A stretch of 64,000 bases of DNA from Paenibacillus sp. BIC5C1 (GCF_032399705.1 NZ_CP135922.1:1302001-1366000); one strand, 5' to 3'. Counted from the stretch's first letter, positions 24,628-36,927 are shown. Made by a program: numbers and translations. The notes: generated by a model not told the origin, from the sequence alone.

Positions 24628-26364
24628 ATGAAAGACGCGCAGGGAAGCATGATGGGGAAATTAAGATTGACAATTCGAATGAAATTACTGACCGGATTTC
24701 TGATTGTGGTGGCACTTCTGGCTTTTGTCAGCATTTACGCGTTGACCCAAATTCATGGCATGTCCAGCAAAGCGGATGATGTTGACAAAACGTGGATGCC
24801 AAGTGTGTCTCTGTTGGGTCAAATGAATGGTGATGTTTCCGATGTAGAGCGCCTCGCTCTTGCCGTCATTGTTGAGCAGGATGAAAATGAAACTGCCAAA
24901 ATGAATGAAGCGCTGGATCAGCTCCTTGCCAAAATTGAGGATGAACGAAAACAATTGCTCTCATTTATAGATAGCAATGAAGAAGCAATGAAGCTTTACA
25001 AAGAATTTAGCACGAACTATGACGCTTATTTGGCCAAAATGCCTGAATTCATTGAGCTGGGATTGAAAAATGATTATGACGAGGCCAGCAGACTGCACAC
25101 GGCAGCTTATTCTTTGTGGTATACCGCCAACGATAAGATTGCCCAATTGATTGTGATGGGAAATCAGGGTTCTGATTCGGCAACGAATGCATCGGTTGAA
25201 CTGGCCGAAAAAGCATTTAATATTATTTTGGGGGTAACCATTGTTGCTTTCCTGGTCTCCATGTTTATTGCCTTCTTCATTGCAAGTATCATCTCACGTC
25301 CAATTCAGAAGATGAATGCAGCAGCGGTGTTGATTGCAGATGGGGATCTGACCAGTGAGAAGATTGTTCTCAAGAACAAGGATGAGCTGGGAACGCTGGC
25401 AGATTCCTTCAATGTGATGACTGGCAACCTGCGGGAGATGATTCAATCCGTATCGATGACATCCGAACAGGTAGCCGCTTCCTCGGAAGAACTTCTTGCG
25501 AGTGCTGAGCAGAATACAAGGGCGTCGGAACAGATCTCCGAGACGGTTGAGGAATTGGCTGTAGGTACATCGGATCAAGTAGATATGGTGAAACGTTCTT
25601 CACAGGCGATGAGTGAGATGGCTCTTGGTTCGGAACAAATTGCTGAGCTTGCTCAAAGTGTATCCGTATCTGCTGTGGATGCAGCGAATCAGTCAGCCGA
25701 AGGAAATATGATTATTCAGCAGGCTGTTGAACAGATGGGATCTGTTCGCAACTCCATTGCATCACTGACAGAACTGGTTACAGGGTTGGGAGAACGTTCC
25801 GCAGAGATTGGTACCATTACCGAGGTTATCAACAATATTGCCCGTCAGACCAATCTGCTTGCATTGAATGCAGCAATTGAAGCGGCACGTGCAGGTGAGC
25901 ACGGACGTGGTTTCGCAGTCGTAGCCGGAGAAGTACGGAAGCTCGCAGAGGAGTCTTCTACATCCGCGCAACGGATTACGGATCTAGTCCAATTGATTCA
26001 GAAGGATACAGATCATGCCGTGCAGGCTGTGAAAGTGAACAGCAATGAAACGGAAGCCGGCATTGAGATTGTAACAGCGGCTGGACAAGCCTTTGAGCAG
26101 ATTTCGGATGCAGTGAACAAGGTCGCTGGTGAAATCCAGGAAGTATCTGCAGGTTCAGAGGAAATGTCAGCAAGTACAAATGAAGTTGTAGGGTATGTGG
26201 ATCAGATCTCTAACATCGCTGGAGAAGCAGCAGGTGGGGTGCATAATGTATCTGCCGCAACCCAGCAGCAGCTGGCTTCAATGGAAGAGATTGCTTCATC
26301 CGCAGGTTCTTTGTCCAAAATGGCTGAAGAGTTGCAGGAGCAAATCAACAAATTCAGAGTGTAA
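24628..26364 (+). CDS. Methyl-accepting chemotaxis protein (4HB type)
   Basis: Chemoreceptor of 578 residues. Membrane segment 1 (about 15-37) is followed by a four-helix-bundle outer domain of about 150 residues, segment 2 (about 192-215), HAMP (about 215-270) and the signalling domain, with the tip [20 protein letters not shown]. The start is ATG 24628 behind GAGGAG; the in-frame GTG at 24619 overlaps the ribosome site. The ligand is unknown. Unlike the receptor at 5904 it has a normal outer sensor domain. Confidence 0.93.
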   Translation: MKDAQGSMMGKLRLTIRMKLLTGFLIVVALLAFVSIYALTQIHGMSSKADDVDKTWMPSVSLLGQMNGDVSDVERLALAVIVEQDENETAKMNEALDQLLAKIEDERKQLLSFIDSNEEAMKLYKEFSTNYDAYLAKMPEFIELGLKNDYDEASRLHTAAYSLWYTANDKIAQLIVMGNQGSDSATNASVELAEKAFNIILGVTIVAFLVSMFIAFFIASIISRPIQKMNAAAVLIADGDLTSEKIVLKNKDELGTLADSFNVMTGNLREMIQSVSMTSEQVAASSEELLASAEQNTRASEQISETVEELAVGTSDQVDMVKRSSQAMSEMALGSEQIAELAQSVSVSAVDAANQSAEGNMIIQQAVEQMGSVRNSIASLTELVTGLGERSAEIGTITEVINNIARQTNLLALNAAIEAARAGEHGRGFAVVAGEVRKLAEESSTSAQRITDLVQLIQKDTDHAVQAVKVNSNETEAGIEIVTAAGQAFEQISDAVNKVAGEIQEVSAGSEEMSASTNEVVGYVDQISNIAGEAAGGVHNVSAATQQQLASMEEIASSAGSLSKMAEELQEQINKFRV

Positions 26365-26688
26365 ACGATCCAAAAGACAGGTGTTCGGACTGGATAGTAC
26401 CCTGGATCATAATGCAACCTGTAGTACGACTTATTCAAAATACCAGGACTGTTTCTCATATTGCGTTCATGCGCAATAAGGGGCAGTCTTTTTTGTCATA
26501 TCACTACCCAAACATGTCACAACAATGTTATTTCAGAAGTCACCAGCGCTGATATTGCAACTGAAGTAAAAGGCTATAATGGTAATTAATGGTGGAAAAT
26601 ACATGGAGTCACACCATAGGAAGGAGCGGGTCATTACATCAGTGTAATTGAAAAATGTGAGACGATTATTGCAGAAGGAGATGAATGG
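26365..26688. other. Intergenic region before the cellulase pair
   Basis: No gene seen. After the chemoreceptor terminator the stretch holds AT-rich promoter-like sequence around 26570-26610 and GAAGGAG just before the GH9 start. No cre box was found here. Confidence 0.55.
26447..26495 (+). terminator. Terminator of the 4HB chemoreceptor
   Basis: GACTG/CAGTC with an inner ATTGCG/GCGCAAT stem, followed by TTTTTT. Confidence 0.7.
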
Positions 26689-29688
26689 TTGAAGATGAAG
26701 GGAAGCTGGTGGAGACGAATCGCTATTCTCGCGTTATCGGCAGGGCTACTGGCAGGAAGTACATCCATACAGGCATGGAATGGCAAGGCAGATGCGGCTG
26801 CCGGGAATCATAACTATGCGGAGGCATTACAGAAGGCAGTTTATTTCTATGAAACACAGCGTTCTGGGAAATTGCCGGAAGACAACCGGGTGGAATGGCG
26901 TGGTGATTCCGGATTAAATGACGGAGCGGATGTTGGGGTTGACTTGACCGGAGGGTGGTACGATGCTGGAGATCATGTGAAATTTGGTCTGCCTATGGCT
27001 TATTCGGCTACGATGTTAGCTTGGTCTGTTGTGGAATACCGTGAGGGATACGAGCAGGCAGGGCAACTGGAGCAGATTAAGGATAACTTGAGATGGGCCA
27101 CAGACTATTTTGTGAAAGCGCATACGAAACCAAATGAATTATGGGGACAGGTTGGAGCAGGCAATACAGACCATGCCTGGTGGGGACCGGCTGAAGTGAT
27201 GCAGATGAACCGTCCTGCTTATAAGATCGACGCATCCTGTCCGGGAAGCGAACTTGCGGGTGAAACCGCAGCGGCACTCGCTTCTTCATCCATTGTGTTC
27301 CGGGACGGTGACCCGACTTATGCCAACAAACTGCTCCAACATGCCAAGGAACTGTACAGCTTCGCGGATACGTATCGAGGCAAATATTCGGATTGCATTA
27401 CAGATGCCCAATCGTTCTACAATTCATGGACAGGTTACTATGATGAGCTCGCCTGGGCAGCAACATGGTTATATATGGCGACAAATGATAGCGCTTACTT
27501 GTCCAAGGCGATTGCTACAGCGAATCTGTGGCAGGCGGATGGGCAGAACGGGAACTGGGCCTATACTTGGACCCAAGGCTGGGATGACAAACACTACGGA
27601 GCCCAGATTCTGCTGGCCCGCATTACGTCGAGTCTGAACATGCCAGAAGCGACGCGGTTCATTCAATCCACGGAGCGCAATCTGGATTATTGGTCTGTAG
27701 GCACGAATGGACAAAGGATCAAGTATACACCGGGCGGGCTTGCCTGGCTTGATACTTGGGGATCACTCCGGTATGCAGCGAATGCATCGTTTATTGCTTT
27801 TGTATATTCCGACTGGGTCAGTGATCCGGTGAAGAAAACAAGGTATCAGGACTTTGCCGTCTCTCAAATGAACTACATTCTGGGGGATAATCCTCGCCAA
27901 AGCAGTTATGTGGTCGGTTATGGTCAGAATCCGCCTAAGCACCCTCATCACCGGGCCTCCCACAGTTCATGGACGAACAATGAAAATGTACCTTCAGAGC
28001 ACCGTCACACGTTGTACGGCGCGATGGTTGGTGGACCGGATGCATCGGATGCCTATACCGATTCCATTGGGGACTATGTCAGCAATGAGGTGGCAACCGA
28101 TTACAATGCGGGCTTTACAGGCGCGTTAGCCAAAATGAATCTGTTATTCGGCCAGAACGATCAGCCCATCGCGAATTTTCCGTCTCCGGAAGTAAAGACG
28201 GATGAGTTCTTTGTCGAAGCTGCTGTTAAGGCATCCGGTTCCAATTACACGGAAATCAAGGCTCAACTGAACAATCGTTCCGGCTGGCCTGCGCGGATGG
28301 GGGATAAGTTGTCATTTCGCTATTTCGTGGATTTGAGTGAAGTTTACGCTGCAGGTTACACCGTTTCTGATGTCCATGTTACAACCGCATACGCCGAGGG
28401 GGCTATCGTATCCCAACCAGTTGTGGTTGATGCAGCGAAACGAATCTACGCTGTTACAGCGGACTTTACCGGAACCAAGATATATCCAGGCGGGGAAGGA
28501 CATTATCGCAAAGAAGTCCAGTTCCGCATTACCGGCCCGCAAGGCGCCTGGAATGCGAATAATGATCATTCATTCCAGGGCTTGGGCACAGGCAATGTGG
28601 CGAAGAGCGTATATCTCCCAGTCTACGATGCGGGAATACGAATATACGGTCAGGAACCTGGTGTTACACCGGTCGTCACTCCTGTTACACCTTCGGGGGT
28701 GCAGGCTGTATCAGGAAATGCTCAGGTCATCCTGAACTGGGTAACATCTCCTGGGGCGGAATCGTACACCGTAAAGCGTGCCGAGGTGAATGGAGGGCCA
28801 TATACATCAATAGCGACAGGTGTCCATGGGGTGACGTACACGAACACGGGGCTCACGAACGGGAAGACCTATTATTATGTAGTGACGGCTGTTAATTCAG
28901 CTGGGGAATCGCCCGGTTCTGCACAAGTCTCTGCCACGCCACAGGCTGAAACATCGCTGCCTGGTGCACTGACATTAAGCGGTACGGCAGGCAATGCCCA
29001 GTCGATTCTGACCTGGACGGCAGCATCGGGAGCTTTGACTTATAAGGTACAGCGCTCAATTGTAGGCGGTGCATATACCGATGTGGCAACTGGATTGGCA
29101 GCTTTGAATTATATTGATGCAACAGCGGCAAACGGAACGGTGTACAGTTATCGAATCGCCGCCGTGAATGTGAGCGGACAGACGTTGTCCAACATCGTGA
29201 CGGTGACACCGAGTGCGCCTCCGGCCACGACGGGCACGCTTGAGGTGCAATATCGTAACGGAGGGTCAGGTGCTTCCGGCAATGCGGTGACTCCGCAGTT
29301 TAATCTGAAAAACACAGGCACTCAGGCAATTGATCTGAGTACCGTGAAGCTCCGATATTATTTTACCAAGGATGGTGCAGGGGATCTCACCTTCTGGTGT
29401 GATTATGCCCAGATTGGCACGGCCAATATTGAAGGCAAATTTGTCACGCTGGCTCCGGCAAAAGGTACAGCGGATACGTATCTGGAGATCAGCTTCAAAT
29501 CCGGGGCTGGCAGCCTGGCTGCCGGAGTGGAGACGGGCGTGATCCAGGGGCGCTTTTCCAAGAACAATTGGAGCAATTTCGATCAGAGCAACGACTATTC
29601 CTATGATGCAACCAAGACAGCTTTTACCGCATGGAATCAGGTAACTGGGTTTCAGGGAGATACGAAAGTCTGGGGCATGGAGCCGTAA
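26689..29688 (+). CDS. Secreted GH9 endoglucanase with CBM3c, two FN3 and CBM3
   Basis: Extracellular cellulase of 999 residues. In order: signal peptide (about 1-37), GH9 catalytic domain (about 40-490) with the base pair D92AGD95 in YDAGDHVKF, the HHRASHSSW segment and the acid Glu467 in NEVATDYNAGF; a fused CBM3c (about 500-650), typical of processive theme-B GH9 enzymes; two fibronectin III domains (about 668-845); and a C-terminal cellulose-binding CBM3 (about 848-999). The TTG start at 26689 is eight bases after GAAGGAG; ATG 26695 is the alternative. The GH48 gene follows 78 bases later, so the two are probably co-transcribed and act in synergy on crystalline cellulose. Confidence 0.95.
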   Translation: MKMKGSWWRRIAILALSAGLLAGSTSIQAWNGKADAAAGNHNYAEALQKAVYFYETQRSGKLPEDNRVEWRGDSGLNDGADVGVDLTGGWYDAGDHVKFGLPMAYSATMLAWSVVEYREGYEQAGQLEQIKDNLRWATDYFVKAHTKPNELWGQVGAGNTDHAWWGPAEVMQMNRPAYKIDASCPGSELAGETAAALASSSIVFRDGDPTYANKLLQHAKELYSFADTYRGKYSDCITDAQSFYNSWTGYYDELAWAATWLYMATNDSAYLSKAIATANLWQADGQNGNWAYTWTQGWDDKHYGAQILLARITSSLNMPEATRFIQSTERNLDYWSVGTNGQRIKYTPGGLAWLDTWGSLRYAANASFIAFVYSDWVSDPVKKTRYQDFAVSQMNYILGDNPRQSSYVVGYGQNPPKHPHHRASHSSWTNNENVPSEHRHTLYGAMVGGPDASDAYTDSIGDYVSNEVATDYNAGFTGALAKMNLLFGQNDQPIANFPSPEVKTDEFFVEAAVKASGSNYTEIKAQLNNRSGWPARMGDKLSFRYFVDLSEVYAAGYTVSDVHVTTAYAEGAIVSQPVVVDAAKRIYAVTADFTGTKIYPGGEGHYRKEVQFRITGPQGAWNANNDHSFQGLGTGNVAKSVYLPVYDAGIRIYGQEPGVTPVVTPVTPSGVQAVSGNAQVILNWVTSPGAESYTVKRAEVNGGPYTSIATGVHGVTYTNTGLTNGKTYYYVVTAVNSAGESPGSAQVSATPQAETSLPGALTLSGTAGNAQSILTWTAASGALTYKVQRSIVGGAYTDVATGLAALNYIDATAANGTVYSYRIAAVNVSGQTLSNIVTVTPSAPPATTGTLEVQYRNGGSGASGNAVTPQFNLKNTGTQAIDLSTVKLRYYFTKDGAGDLTFWCDYAQIGTANIEGKFVTLAPAKGTADTYLEISFKSGAGSLAAGVETGVIQGRFSKNNWSNFDQSNDYSYDATKTAFTAWNQVTGFQGDTKVWGMEP

Positions 29689-29766
29689 CCTAAAAGGGAG
29701 TTCAACAACATGGGCAGACCCACAGTAACTCTAATTTGAATTTCACCATTCCAGGGAGGTATGTAC

Positions 29767-32700
29767 ATGTTGAAATCAGCTGCGAAAAAAAGTTTGTCTG
29801 CCATGCTAGCAGGCACCGTTATGTTAACCGGGTACACTGGCTTGTGGGCGGGTCCCCAAACGGTTTATGCCGAAGAGCAGACCATTGATGCTCAGGCGGA
29901 CGGAATAAACGAAGCTCGATTTTTGCAATTGTATGATCAACTGAAGGACCCGGCGAACGGTTATTTTTCTCCAGAGGGCATTCCGTATCACTCCATTGAA
30001 ACGCTGATGAGCGAGGCGCCGGATTATGGGCACATGACGACATCCGAGGCATACAGTTACTGGCTCTGGCTGGAAACGATGTACGGTCACTATACGGGTG
30101 ATTGGTCCAAACTGGAAGCCGCTTGGGACAGCATGGAGAAATACATCATCCCTGTCAATGAAGGTGACGGCAAGGAAGAGCAGCCTACGATGAGTTATTA
30201 CAATCCAAACAGCCCGGCCACCTATGCAGCAGAAAAACCTTTTCCGGATCAATATCCATCTGCCATTAACGGTCAATATGCTGCAGGAAAAGACCCGCTT
30301 GATGCTGAGCTGAAAGCTTCCTACGGCAACAATCAGACGTACCTGATGCATTGGCTGCTGGATGTGGATAATTGGTACGGCTATGGTAATCTGCTGAATC
30401 CGAATCATACAGCGGCTTACGTGAATACGTTCCAACGTGGAGAGCAGGAGTCTGTGTGGGAGGCCATCCCACATCCATCCCAGGACAATAAAACGTTTGG
30501 CAAAACGGGCGAAGGTTTCATGAGCCTGTTCACCAAGGAGACCCAGGCTCCGGCAGCCCAGTGGCGTTATACCAACGCAACGGATGCTGATGCGCGTGCG
30601 GTGCAGGTACTGTATTGGGCGAAGGAGATGGGCTACACCAATACAGCGTATCTGGACAAAGCGAAGAAGATGGGTGACTATCTGCGCTATGGGATGCATG
30701 ACAAGTACTTCCAGAAGATCGGAAGTGCCAAGAACGGTACACCAACTGCTGGTACAGGCAAAGACTCTAATATGTATCTGATGGCATGGTATACCTCATG
30801 GGGCGGCGGCCTTGGCGAGGGTGGGAACTGGGCATGGCGGATTGGAGCCAGTCATACGCATCAGGCTTACCAGAATCCGGTGGCAGCGTATGCATTGTCT
30901 GATCCGGCAGGCGGCCTGATTCCAAAATCGACAACAGCCAAAGCAGATTGGAATGCATCGCTGAAGCGCCAATTGGAGTTCTACACCTGGTTGCAGTCTC
31001 ACGAAGGGGCAATTGGCGGTGGGGCGACGAACAGTTTTGATGGCTCTTACAAAGCTTATCCTGCCGGAACAAGTACGTTCTACGACATGGCTTATCAGGA
31101 AGCTCCGGTATACCGGGACCCGGACTCCAACACGTGGTTTGGTTTCCAGGCTTGGTCGCTGGAGCGTGTAGCCGAGATGTATTACATTCTTGCCGAGAGC
31201 GGGGACCTCAGCTCCGAGAACTTCCAAATGGCCAAAAAAGTCATAACCAAGTGGGTCGACTGGGCCAAGGATTATGTATTCGTCGATGAGCGTCCAGTGA
31301 CGGATGCTGAAGGATATTATCTGAATGCGGCAGGTCAGCGTATTCTTGGTGGTACCAATGCACAGGTTGCCACAACACCTGCACCTGGCGAATTCTGGAT
31401 TCCAGGCAGCCAGGAATGGCAGGGGCAACCGGATAAATGGAACGGGTTCAGTTCCTTTACGAACAATCCTAATTTCCATGTGGTAACCAAAGATCCTGCT
31501 CAGGATACGGGTGTACTGGGGAGTTATATTAAAGCCCTGACGTTCTTTGCTGCAGGGACTCAAGCGGAAGGCGGCGTACTCAGTGCCAAAGGACAGGAAG
31601 CCAAAGACATGGCCGAGAAACTGCTGAATACAGCCTGGGATTACAATGATGGTGTGGGGATTGTCACCGAAGAAGTCCGTAAAGACTACTTCCGCTTCTT
31701 CGCCAAAGAGATCTACATTCCGGCGAACTGGACGGGAACCTTCGGACAGGGGAACACGTTACCGGGTACAGCCGGCGTACCTTCTGACCCGGCCAAAGGT
31801 GGTAATGGCGTATACATTGGTTACTCTGACCTGCGTCCAGCCATCAAGCAAGATCCGGCATGGGCGTATCTGGATAATCTGTACAAAACGTCTTATGATC
31901 CAACAACGAAAAAATGGGAAAATGGCGCACCAACCTTTACGTACCACCGTTTCTGGTCACAGGTGGATATGGCTACCGCGTATGGTGAATTTGATCGTCT
32001 CCTGGGTGATGCCGGAAGCCCAGGAGTTCAGGTGCCGGGAGCTCCAGCTGGTCTGACAGCTGCAGCAGGCAGTGAACAGGTTATTCTGAACTGGACTGCA
32101 TCCACTGGTGCCGCTTCTTACACAGTAAAACGCGCGGAGGTAAACGGCGGCCCGTATACTTCAGTAGCAACGGGGGTTACCGGGTCGACCTTCACAGATA
32201 CAGGACTGACCAATGGCAAAACGTACTATTATGTGGTGACCGCAGTGAATACGGCAGGTGAATCTGCACCTTCTGCTCAGGCCTCTGCAACACCGCAAGC
32301 TGGAATATCTATACCGGGAGTGTTAACCCTTACAGGAACGGCAGGCAATAATCAGGCTGTACTGACATGGACCGCATCGACCGGAGCTGCAAGTTACAAG
32401 GTACAACGCTCGGTTGCAGGTGGAACCTATACGGATCTGGCTACAGGTCTGACGGCACTGACATACACGGATGCCACGGCAGTGAATGGTACCGCATACA
32501 ATTACCGAGTGGTGGCAGTGAATACAAGCGGCCAGACCTTGTCCAATGTAGTGGCGGTGACACCAACAGCGCCTCCTGTAACAACAGGTGCACTTGAAGT
32601 GCAATACCGCAATGGCGGTTCAGGAACGTCAGGCAATGCGGTGACCCCGCAGTTCAATATCAAGAACACAGGCACGACAGCAGTGGATCTGAGCCAGGTG

Positions 32701-33042
32701 AAGCTGCGGTATTACTTTACGAAGGATAGTGCATCCGATCTGAGTTTCTGGTGTGATTACGCTCAGATTGGCAGCGCCAACGTTGAAGCTCACTTTGTGA
32801 CGGTAGATCCGGCTAAAGGGACAGCGGATACGTATCTGGAGATTGGTTTCAAATCCGGGGCAGGCAACCTGGCTGCCGGAGCAGAGACGGGAATTATCCA
32901 GGGTCGCTTCTCGAAGAACAACTGGACGAATTTTGATCAGACTAATGACTATTCTTTCGATGTTTCCAAAACAGCCTTTAGCGCCTGGGACAAAGTGACC
33001 GCTTATATTGGCGGAGTCAACGCTTGGGGTATTGAGCCATAA
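29767..33042 (+). CDS. Secreted GH48 cellobiohydrolase with two FN3 and CBM3
   Basis: Reducing-end processive exocellulase of 1091 residues. A signal peptide (about 1-35) precedes the GH48 domain (about 45-745), with the conserved HMTTSEAYSYWLWLE segment whose Glu94 is the likely acid. Two FN3 domains (about 757-935) and a CBM3 (about 940-1091) follow; these are closely similar to the tail of the GH9 protein. The start is ATG 29767, six bases after GGGAGGT; ATG 29761 touches the ribosome site. GH48 with GH9 is the classical pair of free cellulase systems. A terminator follows. Confidence 0.95.
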   Translation: MLKSAAKKSLSAMLAGTVMLTGYTGLWAGPQTVYAEEQTIDAQADGINEARFLQLYDQLKDPANGYFSPEGIPYHSIETLMSEAPDYGHMTTSEAYSYWLWLETMYGHYTGDWSKLEAAWDSMEKYIIPVNEGDGKEEQPTMSYYNPNSPATYAAEKPFPDQYPSAINGQYAAGKDPLDAELKASYGNNQTYLMHWLLDVDNWYGYGNLLNPNHTAAYVNTFQRGEQESVWEAIPHPSQDNKTFGKTGEGFMSLFTKETQAPAAQWRYTNATDADARAVQVLYWAKEMGYTNTAYLDKAKKMGDYLRYGMHDKYFQKIGSAKNGTPTAGTGKDSNMYLMAWYTSWGGGLGEGGNWAWRIGASHTHQAYQNPVAAYALSDPAGGLIPKSTTAKADWNASLKRQLEFYTWLQSHEGAIGGGATNSFDGSYKAYPAGTSTFYDMAYQEAPVYRDPDSNTWFGFQAWSLERVAEMYYILAESGDLSSENFQMAKKVITKWVDWAKDYVFVDERPVTDAEGYYLNAAGQRILGGTNAQVATTPAPGEFWIPGSQEWQGQPDKWNGFSSFTNNPNFHVVTKDPAQDTGVLGSYIKALTFFAAGTQAEGGVLSAKGQEAKDMAEKLLNTAWDYNDGVGIVTEEVRKDYFRFFAKEIYIPANWTGTFGQGNTLPGTAGVPSDPAKGGNGVYIGYSDLRPAIKQDPAWAYLDNLYKTSYDPTTKKWENGAPTFTYHRFWSQVDMATAYGEFDRLLGDAGSPGVQVPGAPAGLTAAAGSEQVILNWTASTGAASYTVKRAEVNGGPYTSVATGVTGSTFTDTGLTNGKTYYYVVTAVNTAGESAPSAQASATPQAGISIPGVLTLTGTAGNNQAVLTWTASTGAASYKVQRSVAGGTYTDLATGLTALTYTDATAVNGTAYNYRVVAVNTSGQTLSNVVAVTPTAPPVTTGALEVQYRNGGSGTSGNAVTPQFNIKNTGTTAVDLSQVKLRYYFTKDSASDLSFWCDYAQIGSANVEAHFVTVDPAKGTADTYLEIGFKSGAGNLAAGAETGIIQGRFSKNNWTNFDQTNDYSFDVSKTAFSAWDKVTAYIGGVNAWGIEP

Positions 33043-33466
33043 TTAATTCATATGGAGACAGAGTACAGCCGGGGAGAGATCTCCGGCTTTTTGTGATGAT
33101 TTTGGGATTACAGGTACTCATAACTGAGAAATGAACCATAGTAATGTTTACCAAATATAGAATTTAAATATTAAAATATAGGTCATTTGACTCACGTCCT
33201 AAGTGATGCCTGGCTTAAGGCACTTTTCTGCGTAAAACGAAGCGCAGTAAATAGTTACAATAATTTAACCTTTGGAAAAGAAGAGATTTACGGCAGTTTT
33301 AGCCAACTGATGTGAGAGGTTTCCCTGATTCTTAGTGCTCAAGCCTGCCTGATCGAATACAGGACTTTGGACTGATGATCGTTATGGACAGCCCGTTTTA
33401 CAATGGGGCAAGCCCGGCGAATGAGGCCAGGTTAAAATTCTGTAACATCAGGGGGAACACGACATC
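33043..33466. other. Long leader region before the NlpC/P60 gene
   Basis: No gene seen. After the terminator there are two small stems, GCCT/AGGC around 33208-33222 and CTGCG/CGCAG around 33228-33247. A GC-rich block at 33390-33430 (GCCCG, GGGGC, GCCCGG, GAGGCC) sits just before the ATG of the hydrolase. Leaders of NlpC/P60 genes in Firmicutes often carry a c-di-AMP (ydaO) riboswitch, but its conserved cores are not recognisable here. Confidence 0.4.
33067..33094 (+). terminator. Terminator of the cellulase operon
   Basis: AGCCGG pairs with CCGGCT, with further GGAGA/TCTCC-type pairing, followed by TTTTTG. Confidence 0.85.
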
Positions 33467-34246
33467 ATGAACTGGAAAAGCAAGATCATTACTGCAAGTG
33501 TAACAGCAACGATGCTGATGGGAAGTCTGACCACAGGAGCATTAACGACACCTGCATCAGCAGCGGCAGTTGAAAATTCAAAAGTTAAAGTCATCTGGGG
33601 AGTTAATTTGCGTACATCGCCATCTTCTTCCGCAAGCATTGTTCGTTTGGTGCCAAAAGGAGAGACCGTAACGGTACTGCAAAAATCCGGATCAGGCTGG
33701 TATAAAGTTACGGACTCCGGTAACCGGACAGGATACATATCTTCTTCTTCAAAATATACACAAGCTGTGAAAGGCAACACGACAACAGGAAGTTCAGTTA
33801 CAGGCAGTGCTTCAGTGGAGAAAGTGATTGCTGCCGGTATGAAATATTGGGGGACGCCTTATGAGTTTGGAGCAAGTCGTAACAGTACGGCTACGTTCGA
33901 TTGTTCAAGCTTTGTCCGCCAGGCCTTTATTGATGCGCTCGGAATCAAGCTTCCATCCGATTCACGTAAACAAGGTGCTTATGTGAAAGCCAACGGTACC
34001 GTTCAGACCAATTGGAAAAATCTGAAGCGTGGTGACCTGATGTACTTTATGTCCTACAAAGGCAGTTCGGCTTCATCATATTCTAGTGTGAACAAATCTA
34101 CTGCTACGATTACCCACACGGGAATTTATCTGGGTGACGGCAAAATTCTGCACACCTATTCCAATGCCGGCGGCGGTGTAACGATTAGTGATATCTCCGG
34201 CAAACATTGGGAGTACCGTTTCCTGTTTGGCGGAAGTGCACTTTAA
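33467..34246 (+). CDS. SH3 and NlpC/P60 cell-wall hydrolase
   Basis: Exported peptidoglycan endopeptidase of 259 residues. Signal peptide (about 1-37), bacterial SH3 domain (about 42-103, VNLRTSPSSSASIVRLVPKG), a Gly/Ser/Thr linker and an NlpC/P60 domain (about 120-259) with catalytic Cys146 in FDCSSF and His217 in THTGIYLGDG. The ATG follows GGGGGA ten bases upstream. It cleaves stem peptides (gamma-D-Glu to the third residue) in the family; the exact bond here is inferred. It has a long 5' leader. Confidence 0.93.
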   Translation: MNWKSKIITASVTATMLMGSLTTGALTTPASAAAVENSKVKVIWGVNLRTSPSSSASIVRLVPKGETVTVLQKSGSGWYKVTDSGNRTGYISSSSKYTQAVKGNTTTGSSVTGSASVEKVIAAGMKYWGTPYEFGASRNSTATFDCSSFVRQAFIDALGIKLPSDSRKQGAYVKANGTVQTNWKNLKRGDLMYFMSYKGSSASSYSSVNKSTATITHTGIYLGDGKILHTYSNAGGGVTISDISGKHWEYRFLFGGSAL

Positions 34247-34333
34247 GTTCATGCATGCTTATTAAATAATGAACACATATAGAACCTTTCATCTCTGCCT
34301 ATACGGGGGATGGAAGGTTCTTTTTGTTGTTTA

Positions 34334-35242
34334 TTAGTCCTGATAGTACAGACGGAACAGAATATCCTGATCATAGTTGCCGAATCCTTGACCATACAAT
34401 GTAAGCCCGCCCACATGCTGCGCATCTTCCTCCACGGAGAGGCGCAATGTCCACTGATTTCGTTCCACGGGAATATCGGCAAGCGTAACTTCGGACATAA
34501 GCTGTCCATCAATAAAAGTGCCCTCATGGGTAATCCGCAGCACTTTGAGCATGCCGTATTGATTCACACTGTCGCTCCACCATTCCGGGGTGAACATGCC
34601 TCGTCCATTTCCGGAATCTCCAGGACTTGTCCATTCACCTAGTCGAATGCCATTGAGCATGAAGGTAATATCCGAAGGCCAGTTTGGGTTGACCGAAGGG
34701 GCCTCTGAACCTATTTCAAGTGATAATTCAATGGCACTGATCTGTTGGCCTGACAAGATATAGTTTGGAATTTTGTATTCCACGAATCCGCGTCCAAACC
34801 AGAGAATATGGGCATGCATGCGTTCGGGATCCAGAAAATAGCGTGGGTCATCGTATTGTCCAATGACCTGACTGGATGTAGCCAGACCACAAGTTGGATA
34901 CACATCAAAATGAGTGTAATGTCCGACAGGGATCGCCACTTCATGAAGCTTGCGGGAAGCTCCCGTTTCCTGTGGCATGGAGATACCAATCCAGTCGACG
35001 GCCAGGCTGTTCATTTTGTGCGTGCCGCCATCCTTGCGAATCATTTTGGACTGAATAACGCCCACATCCTGAAGCTTGCGAACATGCATGGTTACAATTG
35101 CGCTGCTCAGGCCGAGTGATGCGGCAATGTCCTTCACGTTCATTGGGGTCTCCGCGACAAGCCTGATAATCTGCAGACGGACTTCACTCGCAAGTGCCTC
35201 GTATAGAGGCAGCCATTCTGTATCGGTATTTGCTCTAATCAC
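34334..35242 (-). CDS. ArsR-type regulator with a large C-terminal sensor-like domain
   Basis: Regulator of 302 residues. An N-terminal winged helix (about 10-80) has LYEALASEVRLQIIRLV and the recognition helix SSAIVTMHVRKLQ. The 215-residue C-terminal part is beta-rich, with WTSPGDSGNGRG, NQYGMLKVLRIT and GFGNYDQ, and looks like a carbohydrate-binding jelly roll. There are no metal-binding cysteines typical of ArsR. It is divergent from the GH51 arabinofuranosidase gene, and inverted TTAATATAAA sites lie between, so control of abfA by arabinose or arabino-oligosaccharides is likely. A paralogue is encoded at 63084-63980. Confidence 0.82.
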   Translation of the reverse strand: MIRANTDTEWLPLYEALASEVRLQIIRLVAETPMNVKDIAASLGLSSAIVTMHVRKLQDVGVIQSKMIRKDGGTHKMNSLAVDWIGISMPQETGASRKLHEVAIPVGHYTHFDVYPTCGLATSSQVIGQYDDPRYFLDPERMHAHILWFGRGFVEYKIPNYILSGQQISAIELSLEIGSEAPSVNPNWPSDITFMLNGIRLGEWTSPGDSGNGRGMFTPEWWSDSVNQYGMLKVLRITHEGTFIDGQLMSEVTLADIPVERNQWTLRLSVEEDAQHVGGLTLYGQGFGNYDQDILFRLYYQD

Positions 35243-35345
35243 ATCTGTTCCTCCATTTTTGATTTATAGAATTAAGTTAAACATAAATCCAGTCAAAAGA
35301 ATAACATTTTGCAAAATTCAGGTTGAAATTGGTGCCATAATCGAT

Positions 35346-36927
<1,582 letters not shown>

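Noticed and set aside
29824-30699. Long antisense open frame within GH48
   Set aside because: Shadow of codon usage in the GH48 gene; no ribosome site or domain.
33095-33466. c-di-AMP (ydaO) or c-di-GMP riboswitch before the NlpC/P60 gene
   Set aside because: The position is suggestive, but the conserved cores of these riboswitches were not found on reading the sequence.
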